A stretch of 64,000 bases of DNA from JACMLD01 sp038229695 (GTDB lineage: Bacteria > Bacteroidota > Bacteroidia > Chitinophagales > Chitinophagaceae): assembly GCA_038229695.1 (NCBI GenBank), contig JBBROE010000006.1, positions 1 to 64,000 of the forward strand, in the 5' to 3' direction. Of this stretch, positions 27,338 through 35,586 are shown piece by piece. The notes under the pieces were generated by a model that was not told the origin of the DNA, did not search any database, and worked only from the letters and a program-made list of their open reading frames with translations. The position numbers and the translations under genes are program-made. Position 1 is the stretch's first letter. Each line of letters opens with the position of its first letter.

Positions 27338-27775
27338 TTATAAGAGTGGTAACAGCAACTCGGTTTCCAGCCTGGATTCATCTTTTGTCCAGTGCCCGTA
27401 TATTTCAACATAAGGGAGGGTTGGCTCAAGGCCCCTGTTTTTTAGCGCCGTCCTCATGTTCAACCCAGCCTGCTTTAACATTTGGTAAGAGCCGATATGT
27501 TTATAGCGGGCATATTTGGGCAGGTCAAGCCGCCTGTGTTCCAGTCCTGTGTTCAGCGGGGGTGGTTCTGATAATTCCACGCCCGCAAATACCATGTCGG
27601 CGGGGTCATACACCCAGATATTCATCCCTTTGTTTTTTAGCGTCTGGGTTTTTACTGTATCCCACATGCTGGCCGACAGCCTGAAGGCAGTGCCGGTATA
27701 ATCCTGCCGGTTGGCCCTGGCGGATAAGCCATAGATATCTTTGATAAACCTGTGGTGAACGATGTCTATTTCCAT
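27338..27775 (-). CDS. GyrI-like/effector-binding domain protein
   Basis: A 145-residue stand-alone GyrI-like (SRPBCC-fold, AraC effector-binding type) domain. The duplicated pattern includes IYGLSARANRQD at the start and YARYKHIGSYQMLKQAG in the second half, ending with LPYVEIYGHW and an ETELLLPL strand that carries the usual acidic ligand-contact Glu. There is no DNA-binding domain. Such proteins bind or hydrolyse small cyclic ligands. It lies downstream of the YcaQ gene's upstream region with no obvious operon partner. Confidence 0.75.
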   Translation of the reverse strand: MEIDIVHHRFIKDIYGLSARANRQDYTGTAFRLSASMWDTVKTQTLKNKGMNIWVYDPADMVFAGVELSEPPPLNTGLEHRRLDLPKYARYKHIGSYQMLKQAGLNMRTALKNRGLEPTLPYVEIYGHWTKDESRLETELLLPLL

Positions 27776-28007
27776 TGACAGTCAAGTTTAAGCGCGTTTC
27801 CGTCCCTTGTCAGCTGTGGGAGAGGATTTGTGATCCTACTGATCACCCTTGTCGTTTACGGGGGGCGATACGCGGTATGGTCCTCGCGTCTTTTTATAAA
27901 AATGGCGCGAGGGGAGCTTGAATAAATTTATCAGTAACCAGAACAGTAAATGGTTCATCACTGCAGGAAACGCGTTGGTGAATACATTTTCTGCCCTGTA
28001 CAGGCCA

Positions 28008-28430
28008 TCATTTAATTTCAAAAATAATCTGTTGCGTTCGATAGGTTCTTATGGCTACCCCATTAAGCGTGCCGGCTATCCATCTTGGGCTTTCTTTCAG
28101 CAGTCGCTCTGACGCTCCATGCAGATCACGCGGGCCGCTTACCGCATGGATTTTTTTCAACCGGCCATCGGGTTCCACCAGGAACCCTACAATCACTTTT
28201 CCCTGGATGCTGAATCTCATCGCGTCCGCCGGGTAGGTGAGGTGCCTTATCAAAAAATGAGCCCAGGCGGACGAGCCCCCCGGGAAACTGGCTGGCACGT
28301 CCGCCTGCTGCAGCAGCGTGTCCTGTCTAAAATCCGGCATGGTAACTGAATCATCGCCAGTATTAACCTGGGCCCGTATTGCTGCGGACATAGAAAATAA
28401 CAGGAAGACGAAAAGTGTAAAACGTTTCAT
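28008..28430 (-). CDS. TonB C-terminal-domain periplasmic protein
   Basis: A 140-residue protein with a cleavable signal (MKRFTLFVFLLFSMSAAIRA) instead of the usual TonB membrane anchor plus linker. The C-terminal 85 residues match the TonB_C fold: ASFPGGSSAWAHFLIRHLTYP, IQGKVIVGFLVEPDGRL and AVSGPRDLHGASERLLKESP. Such signal-peptide TonB_C proteins are common in Bacteroidetes and their role is unclear. It could bind transporter TonB boxes or act as an envelope adaptor. It is separated from its neighbours by more than 200 bases. Confidence 0.82.
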   Translation of the reverse strand: MKRFTLFVFLLFSMSAAIRAQVNTGDDSVTMPDFRQDTLLQQADVPASFPGGSSAWAHFLIRHLTYPADAMRFSIQGKVIVGFLVEPDGRLKKIHAVSGPRDLHGASERLLKESPRWIAGTLNGVAIRTYRTQQIIFEIK

Positions 28431-28643
28431 GGTATGTAGAGTTGCGTATATTTATTTTAAACCGCAGACTAAAAGTAAGATTAGTGGCTATCACGGCAAT
28501 ACCACAAAGGGGGGATCAGGGCCAATGGTTGTCCCGGCCAGGTAGGCCCAAAATAGGGGTGCTGCAAAATGTGCACAGGGTATGCTCTTGTGCAATATCA
28601 TAGGTTGTGGGCCGGATAATGCCAATTGAATGCTGGCAAGGCA

Positions 28644-30155
28644 TCAGAAATCCAGTACCAGCCCTCCATATATTCTGCCATCCAGAATCGCTGTCTTCGC
28701 TTTTCTTTTTTCATTGATCAGCCAATGGTTATCGTTGATGTAACCAATCCTGAAGTATTTGATCCTGAAAGCAGCAGAGTAACTTAGCTGCTTAACCGTC
28801 ATCCCGGCTGACAGTAACGCATTGTTGAAGGGAACATAATTCGCCCCCACCGCCAAATCATAGAAACCGGTGCTATTGAAAACAGCATCAGTTCCCACAT
28901 TAAGCCGCTGCCATTTATATTGGAGGCCAATGCCCAGCGCCCTTTGCTGCCGAAGGGCATTGTTACCCTGCCCGGGCACAAAAGCATCGGCGAAAAGTTT
29001 GCTGCCGGTAAGGTTCATCAGGTTAATACCTGCCTGGAACGAAGTACTGATTTTATATGTGGCGGAGAGGTCGACATCGAAGCGTTGCCGGGTAACTCCT
29101 GTGTCATAGATATTGCTCTGGTCGGTGGCAATAACCCGGTACGGGATATTAAGCTTCTGCCAAAGCGATTTCACCGTCAGCGCGACACTAAAGCGGTTGT
29201 TAACAGTATACACGCCGCTGACCAGCGCCGCCCATTCCTTTAGCTGCATCATCAACGAATCTACCCTTTTCTTGTTGGCAGGGTTATAGGTATTGGTAAA
29301 GAAAGATGATCGGAATTCATCCTGCGTCGTGTACAACAAGCCTGCTCCGATCGATATTTTTTTACTGATGTGCCGAAAGCCACCCAGCTTCACATTATTT
29401 TTAAAGTTCGTCAGCAGGCTGATATTATTCGTTTTTCGGCTATTGGCGATTGCGGACGGATTCCAGAACATAGCTTCCGACATATCACGCGAAGGCGAGA
29501 AATTAAAACCCGTATTGGCCGACTGGTACAACGGGGAAGCTGCCAGGAACTGGCCGTAATGAATTTTTCCGGGAAGCAACTGCGATAGTAAGTAGTTGCC
29601 TGCAGGCGCTGCCGCCGCAACAGTTATCAGCGTAGTCAAGAAGTTTAAGGTAGCGGGTGCGGCAGTGATTGCAGTGGCCCCCGACACGCTGTTTAAATCT
29701 ACGGCGGGCTGGCGGGAAACTTTAGTTAACAGGTTGTCCGCTTCCAAAACCGGCATCTCCGCGTCCTGGCAATGTGTATTCAGTAGCCAGTCCCTGATGG
29801 TCACATAATGCTTATCATCGGATATATTCTGGCGATCCTGGTCTTCCGAAATAAATATCCGCCTGGCAATTTCTTTACACGAAGCACAGCGGGAGATCGC
29901 ATAAATGGTGACGGTCTTGTCCTGCAGGTTTACAATCGGCACACCCGTATTGAATTCAAAATACCCGGAAGGCCGGGATAGGGTAATAGTCGATTTTGCC
30001 GGCATGAAAGCTGGTACGACAATAACATTTTCCGCCCCACGGGTGGAATTGGCATCCTTGTTCATGCATCGGATCTTGCCTTTGATAATGAGTGACTGCG
30101 CCGCAACGTTGCAAAGCAGTAATAAAAGCGTACAACAGGAAAAAACATTTTTCAT
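28644..30155 (-). CDS. Outer-membrane barrel protein with N-terminal Cys-containing domain (PorP/SprF-like)
   Basis: A 503-residue protein with a signal peptide (MKNVFSCCTLLLLLCNVAAQ) and a beta-sandwich-like domain to about residue 105 with a CASC motif and a further Cys near 130. An Ala/Thr-rich linker spans about 155-185. The C-terminal 290 residues resemble a PorP/SprF-type barrel (SPSRDMSEAMFWNPSAIANS, ISIGAGLLY, FQAGINLMNLTGSKL, final strand RIYGGLVLDF). It starts 5 bases after the stop of the TIR gene, so they form one operon. Its role is unknown. A partner that passes an outer-membrane signal to the TIR protein is speculative. It lacks the neighbours of a true type IX secretion locus. 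Confidence 0.65.
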   Translation of the reverse strand: MKNVFSCCTLLLLLCNVAAQSLIIKGKIRCMNKDANSTRGAENVIVVPAFMPAKSTITLSRPSGYFEFNTGVPIVNLQDKTVTIYAISRCASCKEIARRIFISEDQDRQNISDDKHYVTIRDWLLNTHCQDAEMPVLEADNLLTKVSRQPAVDLNSVSGATAITAAPATLNFLTTLITVAAAAPAGNYLLSQLLPGKIHYGQFLAASPLYQSANTGFNFSPSRDMSEAMFWNPSAIANSRKTNNISLLTNFKNNVKLGGFRHISKKISIGAGLLYTTQDEFRSSFFTNTYNPANKKRVDSLMMQLKEWAALVSGVYTVNNRFSVALTVKSLWQKLNIPYRVIATDQSNIYDTGVTRQRFDVDLSATYKISTSFQAGINLMNLTGSKLFADAFVPGQGNNALRQQRALGIGLQYKWQRLNVGTDAVFNSTGFYDLAVGANYVPFNNALLSAGMTVKQLSYSAAFRIKYFRIGYINDNHWLINEKRKAKTAILDGRIYGGLVLDF

Positions 30156-30160
30156 AACTG

Positions 30161-31240
30161 TTAGTTTTTATGAGCTGGTTGCTGTTTTGCCGGGTTCAGG
30201 AAAATATCCTCATTCGTAATATCAGGGCTGCTGATGCGGAGGGATAAGGATTTGTCTTCATAATCGGGGTGAGAAGTGGTGAGGGTAATTACATCCCCTA
30301 AGGTATATTCCTTCAATCGCAGGCTATAGCTGCCATCTGTGATCGAAATAGCATAGTAGCGGGTGCCATCTACATCGATCTCGACTTCTTTGATGGGCAT
30401 TTCGGCGGCTGTTTTTACCTTCCCCGAGATGACGATGTCTGCCGTCAGCGGCAGTATAAGTTCCAGCGGTTTACCATTGACCAGCAGGGTGTCATAGGTT
30501 TTAGTGGCATAGCCCGGGCTCGATACTTCCAGCTTTATTTTCCGGGCCGCCGCTGCACCTGGGATGCCGGTGAACAACGCCTGTCCCATATTGTCGACGG
30601 ATTCAGTACGGATATACTGGTCAAGATAGATTTTTACATTGCCCTGCGTAAGCGGATGTTTCTTCCAGTCGAAAACCCGGACCGTAACGATCTTATCACT
30701 GTTTTTTCCCAGGAGCCAGAACGCTATGGTGGTCAATAACAAAATGCCGCCAATCAGTGCCGCAACAAGCAGCGACTTCCGGCTAACCTTTCCTTTTTTT
30801 TCATGCCCCGCTAAGTTGCCGTTCGTTCCCGGCACAATTTCTTTTTCGCCGGGATGAAGGATATTGCCTATGGCATCATAAAGCATCGGCAACTCAGGAT
30901 GATCGGGCGAGCCATTCCATCCAGGCAACATCGCCGCCTCAATACGACGAAAGGCAAGAGGCAGGGTCAGCCGTTCCAGCACCACCGGCACCAGTTTGTT
31001 TCGCTGTGCAGCATCCAGGGCTTCATTCTTCACCCATTCGGAAGCTATGGAACGTTGGGTCCAAATGACCAATACGCAACCTGCCTGCTGCAATTCGGTT
31101 TCAATCACCTCATCGTATTTCCGGCCGATGGGGATTTGCCTGTCCCACCATACGGACCAACCCCTGGCTTCCAGTAGTGCAGCCAGGCGCTGTACGATTG
31201 TTTTGTCTTCGCTGGAATAACTGATAAAAATATCTGCCAT
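30161..31240 (-). CDS. Membrane-anchored TIR-domain protein with periplasmic beta-sandwich domains
   Basis: A 359-residue protein from the ATG at 31240 (MADIFISYSSED); an upstream start at 31315 adds 25 unlikely residues. Residues 1-130 are a TIR domain: box 1 DIFISYSSED, WWDRQIPIG at the BB loop and SEWVKNEALDA with Glu73 in the position of the NADase catalytic glutamate. A basic stretch and one membrane helix at about 156-177 follow. The remaining 180 residues look like two carboxypeptidase-regulatory-like (or PEGA-type) beta-sandwiches that would lie in the periplasm. Bacterial TIRs often cleave NAD+ in defence or make nucleotide signals. Here the architecture suggests an envelope sensor coupled to a cytoplasmic NAD-consuming head. 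The barrel gene follows 5 bases later. Confidence 0.8.
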   Translation of the reverse strand: MADIFISYSSEDKTIVQRLAALLEARGWSVWWDRQIPIGRKYDEVIETELQQAGCVLVIWTQRSIASEWVKNEALDAAQRNKLVPVVLERLTLPLAFRRIEAAMLPGWNGSPDHPELPMLYDAIGNILHPGEKEIVPGTNGNLAGHEKKGKVSRKSLLVAALIGGILLLTTIAFWLLGKNSDKIVTVRVFDWKKHPLTQGNVKIYLDQYIRTESVDNMGQALFTGIPGAAAARKIKLEVSSPGYATKTYDTLLVNGKPLELILPLTADIVISGKVKTAAEMPIKEVEIDVDGTRYYAISITDGSYSLRLKEYTLGDVITLTTSHPDYEDKSLSLRISSPDITNEDIFLNPAKQQPAHKN

Positions 31241-31478
31241 ACTGACCCGGGTTGAATGCGGACTGGGAGAGTTTTCCGGGTGGAGATCAGGATGGGCAGA
31301 GCCGCGTAAGATCATCCCTGTTCACAGGGTTTGGCCCGCCAAAGGAATGAAGCCCGATAAAGGTAGATAAAAAATGCATGGGCGATATACCACAATAGGG
31401 TTAGCCGTTTCAGCAGCCGTTCGCCAAACGCTGCTGTATTTGCTGTACGCCCCCTGCATTCCATTATATTTGAGGCTG

Positions 31479-32729
31479 ATGACGGACAAATTACGAAACA
31501 ATAAAACGACGGTAATTATCATCATGGGCCTGCTCACGGCTATCGGGCCGCTGTCGATCGACATGTACCTGCCTGCTTTTCCGGCTATCGCGAAAAGCCT
31601 CCACAGTTCGGTCTCCGCCGTCACCCTTTCGCTGTCCAGTTTCTTTATCGGCATCTCCGGCGGACAGTTATTGTACGGGCCACTGCTGGAACGATATGGG
31701 CGGAAAAACCCCCTGTACTTTGGTCTTTCCCTTTACTTCCTGGCTTCTGTGGGGTGTGCACTTGCTCCTTCGGTCAACAGCTTAATTGTATTCCGGTTCT
31801 TCCAGGCCCTGGGTGGTTGCGCGGGCATGGTTGCCACCCGGGCCATGGTGCGCGATCTCTTCGATGTAAAAGACAATGCAAAAGTGTTTTCCACGCTGAT
31901 GCTCGTTGTTGCTGTGTCCCCCATCATCGCGCCTACCCTCGGTGGCTTTATTACGGCTGTCCTGGGATGGCGGTGGGTTTTTGTTATGCTGATCCTTGTT
32001 ATCCTTCTTATCCTGGCAGGGAGTATACTTTATCTTCCGGAAAGCAAGCCACCTGATCCTACGTTCTCTTTACGACCCGGGGCCATCTTTAAAAACTTTG
32101 GGTCGGTCCTAAGCAACCGCCAGTTCCTCACTTTCGCGCTGACGGGTGCTGTATCCTACGGTGGATTGTACGCCTATATCGGCGGATCCCCCTATGTTTT
32201 TATGGAACTGTTTACAGTGAGCGAGACAGAATTCGGACTGATATTCTCCCTGATAGCAGCAGGTATCATCGGCGGCAGCCAGGTCAACAATATCGCCATG
32301 AAATACTATTCCAGTGAGCAGGTCATTCGGATGGCAACACTTTTCAAGGCTGTTATCGGTATCATCATGGTAAGCCTCACCGTCGCAGGATGGAGTAATT
32401 TATGGGGGACCATCGTGCTGGTGTTTCTTTTCCTCGGCGGACAGGGATTTATCTTTCCCAATTCTACAGCGGTGGCCCTGGCACCCATGGGCGGCAACGC
32501 CGGCAATGCTTCAGCGCTCATTGGTGCTATCCAGATGACCATCGGCGCAGGGGCGGCAGCGCTTATCAGTATTGTACAAAACCATACTGCACTACCCATG
32601 GTCGCCGTCATGGCGGGTTGTGCGTTGACCGCTGTCGTCATTTACGATATCGGCAGGAAGGCCATCGCGCAGCAAACCACGCGGCAGGCCGTACAGGAGG
32701 AGGAAGTGGATATGATGAGCCAGTTGTAA
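31479..32729 (+). CDS. Bcr/CflA-family multidrug efflux MFS transporter
   Basis: A 416-residue, 12-helix drug:proton antiporter. The ATG at 31479 (MTDKLRNNKTT) is preferred to the one at 31374, since homologues begin just before the first helix. The Bcr/CflA hallmark LGLLTAIGPLSIDMYLPAFP-like segment (here MGLLTAIGPLSIDMYLPAFP) is followed by the motif A-like GPLLERYGRKNPL, then GGCAGMVATRAMVRDLF in helix 4-5. It exports antibiotics or small metabolites through the inner membrane. It is transcribed away from the TIR operon with 238 bases between the start codons. Confidence 0.92.
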   Translation: MTDKLRNNKTTVIIIMGLLTAIGPLSIDMYLPAFPAIAKSLHSSVSAVTLSLSSFFIGISGGQLLYGPLLERYGRKNPLYFGLSLYFLASVGCALAPSVNSLIVFRFFQALGGCAGMVATRAMVRDLFDVKDNAKVFSTLMLVVAVSPIIAPTLGGFITAVLGWRWVFVMLILVILLILAGSILYLPESKPPDPTFSLRPGAIFKNFGSVLSNRQFLTFALTGAVSYGGLYAYIGGSPYVFMELFTVSETEFGLIFSLIAAGIIGGSQVNNIAMKYYSSEQVIRMATLFKAVIGIIMVSLTVAGWSNLWGTIVLVFLFLGGQGFIFPNSTAVALAPMGGNAGNASALIGAIQMTIGAGAAALISIVQNHTALPMVAVMAGCALTAVVIYDIGRKAIAQQTTRQAVQEEEVDMMSQL

Positions 32730-32792
32730 ATTGATCAACCAAAGATAAACAGGCAACGAGCCGATGTGCCTGCCCGAATACATGGCCACTGT

Positions 32793-33206
32793 TTATTTTT
32801 TATTGACTTCCTGGTACTCATCGTCACTAACAGGTTGCAGCCATACTACATGCTGGTCGCCTTTGTAATTGCTGATAGCAATATGTGCCATCTTGCTTTC
32901 CGCTGAAGCGCCATGCCAGTGCGCTACATTTTCGGGGATATTGACAACCTCGCCCGGGTGTAAAACAAGTGCCGGTTTACCCTTTTCCTGGTAAAAGCCA
33001 AGGCCTGCCAGGATGATCAGCACCTGTCCTTTCGGATGCGTATGCCAGTTTGTTCTGGCACCGGCTTCAAAGCTGACACTGCCCAGCGCAAACTCATTGT
33101 TTTTATCTTTCGCCAGCAGCGGATGTAAGAAAGCCTCCCCGGTAAAATAGTCTGCGGGCAGGGGGTTGCCTTTCGGAAAAATCGTGATACCGGTTTCTTT
33201 TGTCAT
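32793..33206 (-). CDS. Small cupin-domain protein
   Basis: A 137-residue single-domain cupin. Motif 1 is TNWHTHPKGQVLIILAG, with two His (HTH) and a Gln where Glu is common. Motif 2 is PGEVVNIPENVAHWHGAS with the third His. These residues would hold one metal ion. It resembles the carboxymuconolactone-type or quinone-related cupins used as small oxidoreductases or isomerases, but no substrate is evident. It is cytoplasmic and converges with the Bcr/CflA gene. Confidence 0.88.
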   Translation of the reverse strand: MTKETGITIFPKGNPLPADYFTGEAFLHPLLAKDKNNEFALGSVSFEAGARTNWHTHPKGQVLIILAGLGFYQEKGKPALVLHPGEVVNIPENVAHWHGASAESKMAHIAISNYKGDQHVVWLQPVSDDEYQEVNKK

Positions 33207-33483
33207 ATTGCCGAGTTTGGAGGTTACACAGGAAGTAAATGTATACTACTAAGCAGCACAGTTGCGTTAAATGTTTTCCTCGTCCTGGAACAACGTGGGC
33301 CTGAACGCTCAAAATTTGACCCATTCCTGTATGTGAAATTCCTGCCCAATGTACAATGAGTCGATAACTGTCGGTCCGCAATCGCCGATATGAATCTTAC
33401 CTGCAGAACGGAACGCACAACTGCCAGGAATCGTAACTTTATTACTGCGGTCTTAGCTATTTACCATCCCAAAAACTGACTTT

Positions 33484-34005
33484 ATGCAGGGACGACTAGT
33501 TTTAATTTTGGCGCTAGCAGCATCTTTTAGTCTCGGATTTGCTGCTAAGTCGCTCGTACAAGACAATGCTGAGTCACCTATGAAGCGAGTTACCGGGATC
33601 GGCGGCATTTTTTTCAAATGTAAAGATCCGGCGAAACTTAAGGAGTGGTATAAGATACATCTTGGCCTCAACACAGACAAGTATGGCGCTGTGTTCGAAT
33701 GGCGGCAGGCAACAGATTCTACGAGAAAGGGATTTTCACAATGGAGCCCGTTTAATGAAAAGACCAGCTACTTCGCACCGTCTGAAAAAGAGTTTATGAT
33801 AAATTACCGGGTTGCGGATTTGGAAACCCTCGTGACGGCGCTGCAAAGTGAAGGGGTGCGGATCGTAGATTCCGTTCAGTCTGTTGAATACGGAAAGTTT
33901 ATTCATATCATGGATATAGAAGGCAACAAAGTGGAACTCTGGGAGCCCAATGATATAGCATATGAAAAACTGGGAAAGACGCTCGGGTATAAAACAACTA
34001 AATAG
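33484..34005 (+). CDS. VOC-family (glyoxalase-like) protein with N-terminal signal sequence
   Basis: A 173-residue protein whose last 135 residues are a glyoxalase/bleomycin-resistance fold (VTGIGGIFFKCKDPAKLKEWY ... IHIMDIEGNKVELWEPND). The N-terminus (MQGRLVLILALAASFSLGFAAKSL) is a signal peptide or anchor, which is unusual for this usually cytoplasmic family. An internal ATG at residue 33 (MKRVTGIGG) could start a soluble form and should be considered. VELWEP supplies the usual metal-binding glutamate. The substrate is unknown. Confidence 0.8.
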   Translation: MQGRLVLILALAASFSLGFAAKSLVQDNAESPMKRVTGIGGIFFKCKDPAKLKEWYKIHLGLNTDKYGAVFEWRQATDSTRKGFSQWSPFNEKTSYFAPSEKEFMINYRVADLETLVTALQSEGVRIVDSVQSVEYGKFIHIMDIEGNKVELWEPNDIAYEKLGKTLGYKTTK

Positions 34006-34148
34006 CGGGAAGGGTAAGGCCGGATGAACACCGGAACCTGGCTGCCTCTTGTTCCACGCGTTATAAAAAAGCGCCCACGGTATCCCTCGGCCGCCGGCTG
34101 CGATATCCATCTTTCCGCAAAACGCGGCATAACGTCTGGGTCGGCGGA

Positions 34149-34907
34149 CTAGTTCAACGAGTATGTTAGCCGAACCGTTATTCTTGCCGTCTTATTTTTA
34201 CTGAATGTATCATTATTGCCTCCGTAACTGTCTTCCTCAACTAAACCCTTGCCGGTAATCTGAAATACACCCATGGAAGCATCTTTTAATTTGCCCAGTT
34301 TTCCATCAGCGGTATTGACGATTTTTTGCGCGTGCTCTTTGGCATCCTGTGATGCTTTTTCGATCAAATTGTGTTTCAGGCTCGGTAAATCAGAATAGGT
34401 GTATTGTGCTTTATCGCCGTCGAATTCAATACCCGAGTTAATTAATTCCGACGTTTGATCGACAACATTCTCGATTTTTTTCATTAAAACACTGTCTTTC
34501 CGGCTGCTAAATGAAATGCTTTGGCTGGCAATATAGCCGTCAAAAATCTTTTCCGTTTTCGTAACGCTCCCTTTTGATTCAAGAGTAATTGTACGGTATG
34601 ATTTTTCGAAGCTGACGCCCCCGAAACTGAATTCGTTCTGTCTGAAACCCTTGGACACAAAAAAAGCCTTCACCTTTTCCCTGTCTTCATTTATCATGTT
34701 GTAGGCGTCTTTGGCTTCAGCAGATTTAGCGTTATAGCTGCCTGACCAATAAATTTCATCAGATTGAAAGTCGCGGGTTCCCAGCCCCACTACAGCTATC
34801 GAATCTGAGGCCGCATTTCTGTTTTTAAAAGCAGCACCTAATATAATGGCGGTGACAATAATGGCGATCCCTGTAATCACGGGCGCAAAGAAGGATTCAG
34901 CTTTCAT
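34149..34907 (-). CDS. SIMPL-domain (DUF541) protein
   Basis: A 252-residue membrane-anchored or secreted protein. A hydrophobic N-terminal segment (about 7-28, FFAPVITGIAIIVTAIILGAAF) precedes a SIMPL/DUF541 domain. Landmarks are AVVGLGTRDFQSDEIYWSGS, the helix with EDREKVKAFFVSKGF, and the C-terminal KHNLIEKASQDAKEHAQKIV. SIMPL proteins assemble into ring-like oligomers in the envelope of several bacteria, and their function is poorly defined. It has no close same-strand neighbour. Confidence 0.85.
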   Translation of the reverse strand: MKAESFFAPVITGIAIIVTAIILGAAFKNRNAASDSIAVVGLGTRDFQSDEIYWSGSYNAKSAEAKDAYNMINEDREKVKAFFVSKGFRQNEFSFGGVSFEKSYRTITLESKGSVTKTEKIFDGYIASQSISFSSRKDSVLMKKIENVVDQTSELINSGIEFDGDKAQYTYSDLPSLKHNLIEKASQDAKEHAQKIVNTADGKLGKLKDASMGVFQITGKGLVEEDSYGGNNDTFSKNKTARITVRLTYSLN

Positions 34908-35125
34908 GGTTGTGTTATAAATATCCGCATTTATTTTTTAAAACCCTAACCACTTGCTAAAAAAATATTTGTCTTCCCCGAAATTGATACTACCTGCCGG
35001 CGACCGGGCTTTCTTTTGTTAAATAAGTTGGATGATAAATAAGGGGAGCCGGGCATGGGAATAATACTCAGCATCCTTGCGTCGCACCTTTCAGCTGCAG
35101 CGCATCTTTGATCCGGATCCCCGTG

Positions 35126-35488
35126 TCATTCATCCAGGGAAAGGAGGTTGCCATCCGGGTCTTTAAACCAGGCTACTTTCGTGCCACCGGGTGCCGTCCA
35201 GATGCCCAGCTCATCCTGCTCCGGGAAACCATACTGCTGGCACCTGATCCCTTTATCGTATAACGTTCTTATCGCCGTCCTGATATCGTCAACATGCCAG
35301 CCCAGCACGGTGAATTCCTGCGGGGCCAGCTTTGGTACTATCGTGACACGCAGCCTCGTTCCGTCCGCCTCAAATTCATCGGCAAACGGATCCGAAGAAA
35401 TCAACGTCAGTCCCAGCACATCCCTGTAAAATACCCGGGCTTCCCCTGGTTTCACCGTAGGAATAAAGGCCTTAAGCTTACCTAACAT
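35126..35488 (-). CDS. VOC-family glyoxalase/dioxygenase-like protein
   Basis: A 120-residue single VOC domain. The ATG at 35488 (MLGKLKAFIPTVKPGEARVF) is the natural start; an upstream one at 35524 adds 12 residues. It has paired beta-alpha-beta-beta-beta modules, with VLGWHVDDIRTAIRTLYDKGI in the second module and WFKDPDGNLLSLDE at the end supplying the metal-binding Glu. It is cytoplasmic. It may act as a lactoylglutathione lyase-like or antibiotic-sequestering protein; the substrate is unknown. Confidence 0.85.
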   Translation of the reverse strand: MLGKLKAFIPTVKPGEARVFYRDVLGLTLISSDPFADEFEADGTRLRVTIVPKLAPQEFTVLGWHVDDIRTAIRTLYDKGIRCQQYGFPEQDELGIWTAPGGTKVAWFKDPDGNLLSLDE

Positions 35489-35586
35489 AACAGTGGATTT
35501 TAGATGGTGGACAAATGTGAGCATTGCGGTTGTTTGTAGCCGGTAGTTTTATGGAACGCCGTTTCTCTGCTTTCTAAAACGGATCG

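Noticed and set aside
27264..27413. 49-codon plus-strand frame between the YcaQ and GyrI-like genes
   Set aside because: It overlaps the 3' end of the GyrI-like gene antisense and is Arg/Trp-rich without family features, so it is probably chance.
27836..28021. 61-codon minus-strand frame after the TonB_C gene
   Set aside because: It needs a TTG start, overlaps the end of the TonB_C gene and has no convincing features.
28644..30155. The barrel protein as a genuine type IX secretion component
   Set aside because: Only general PorP/SprF-like barrel resemblance is seen, and no por/gld/spr genes are nearby.
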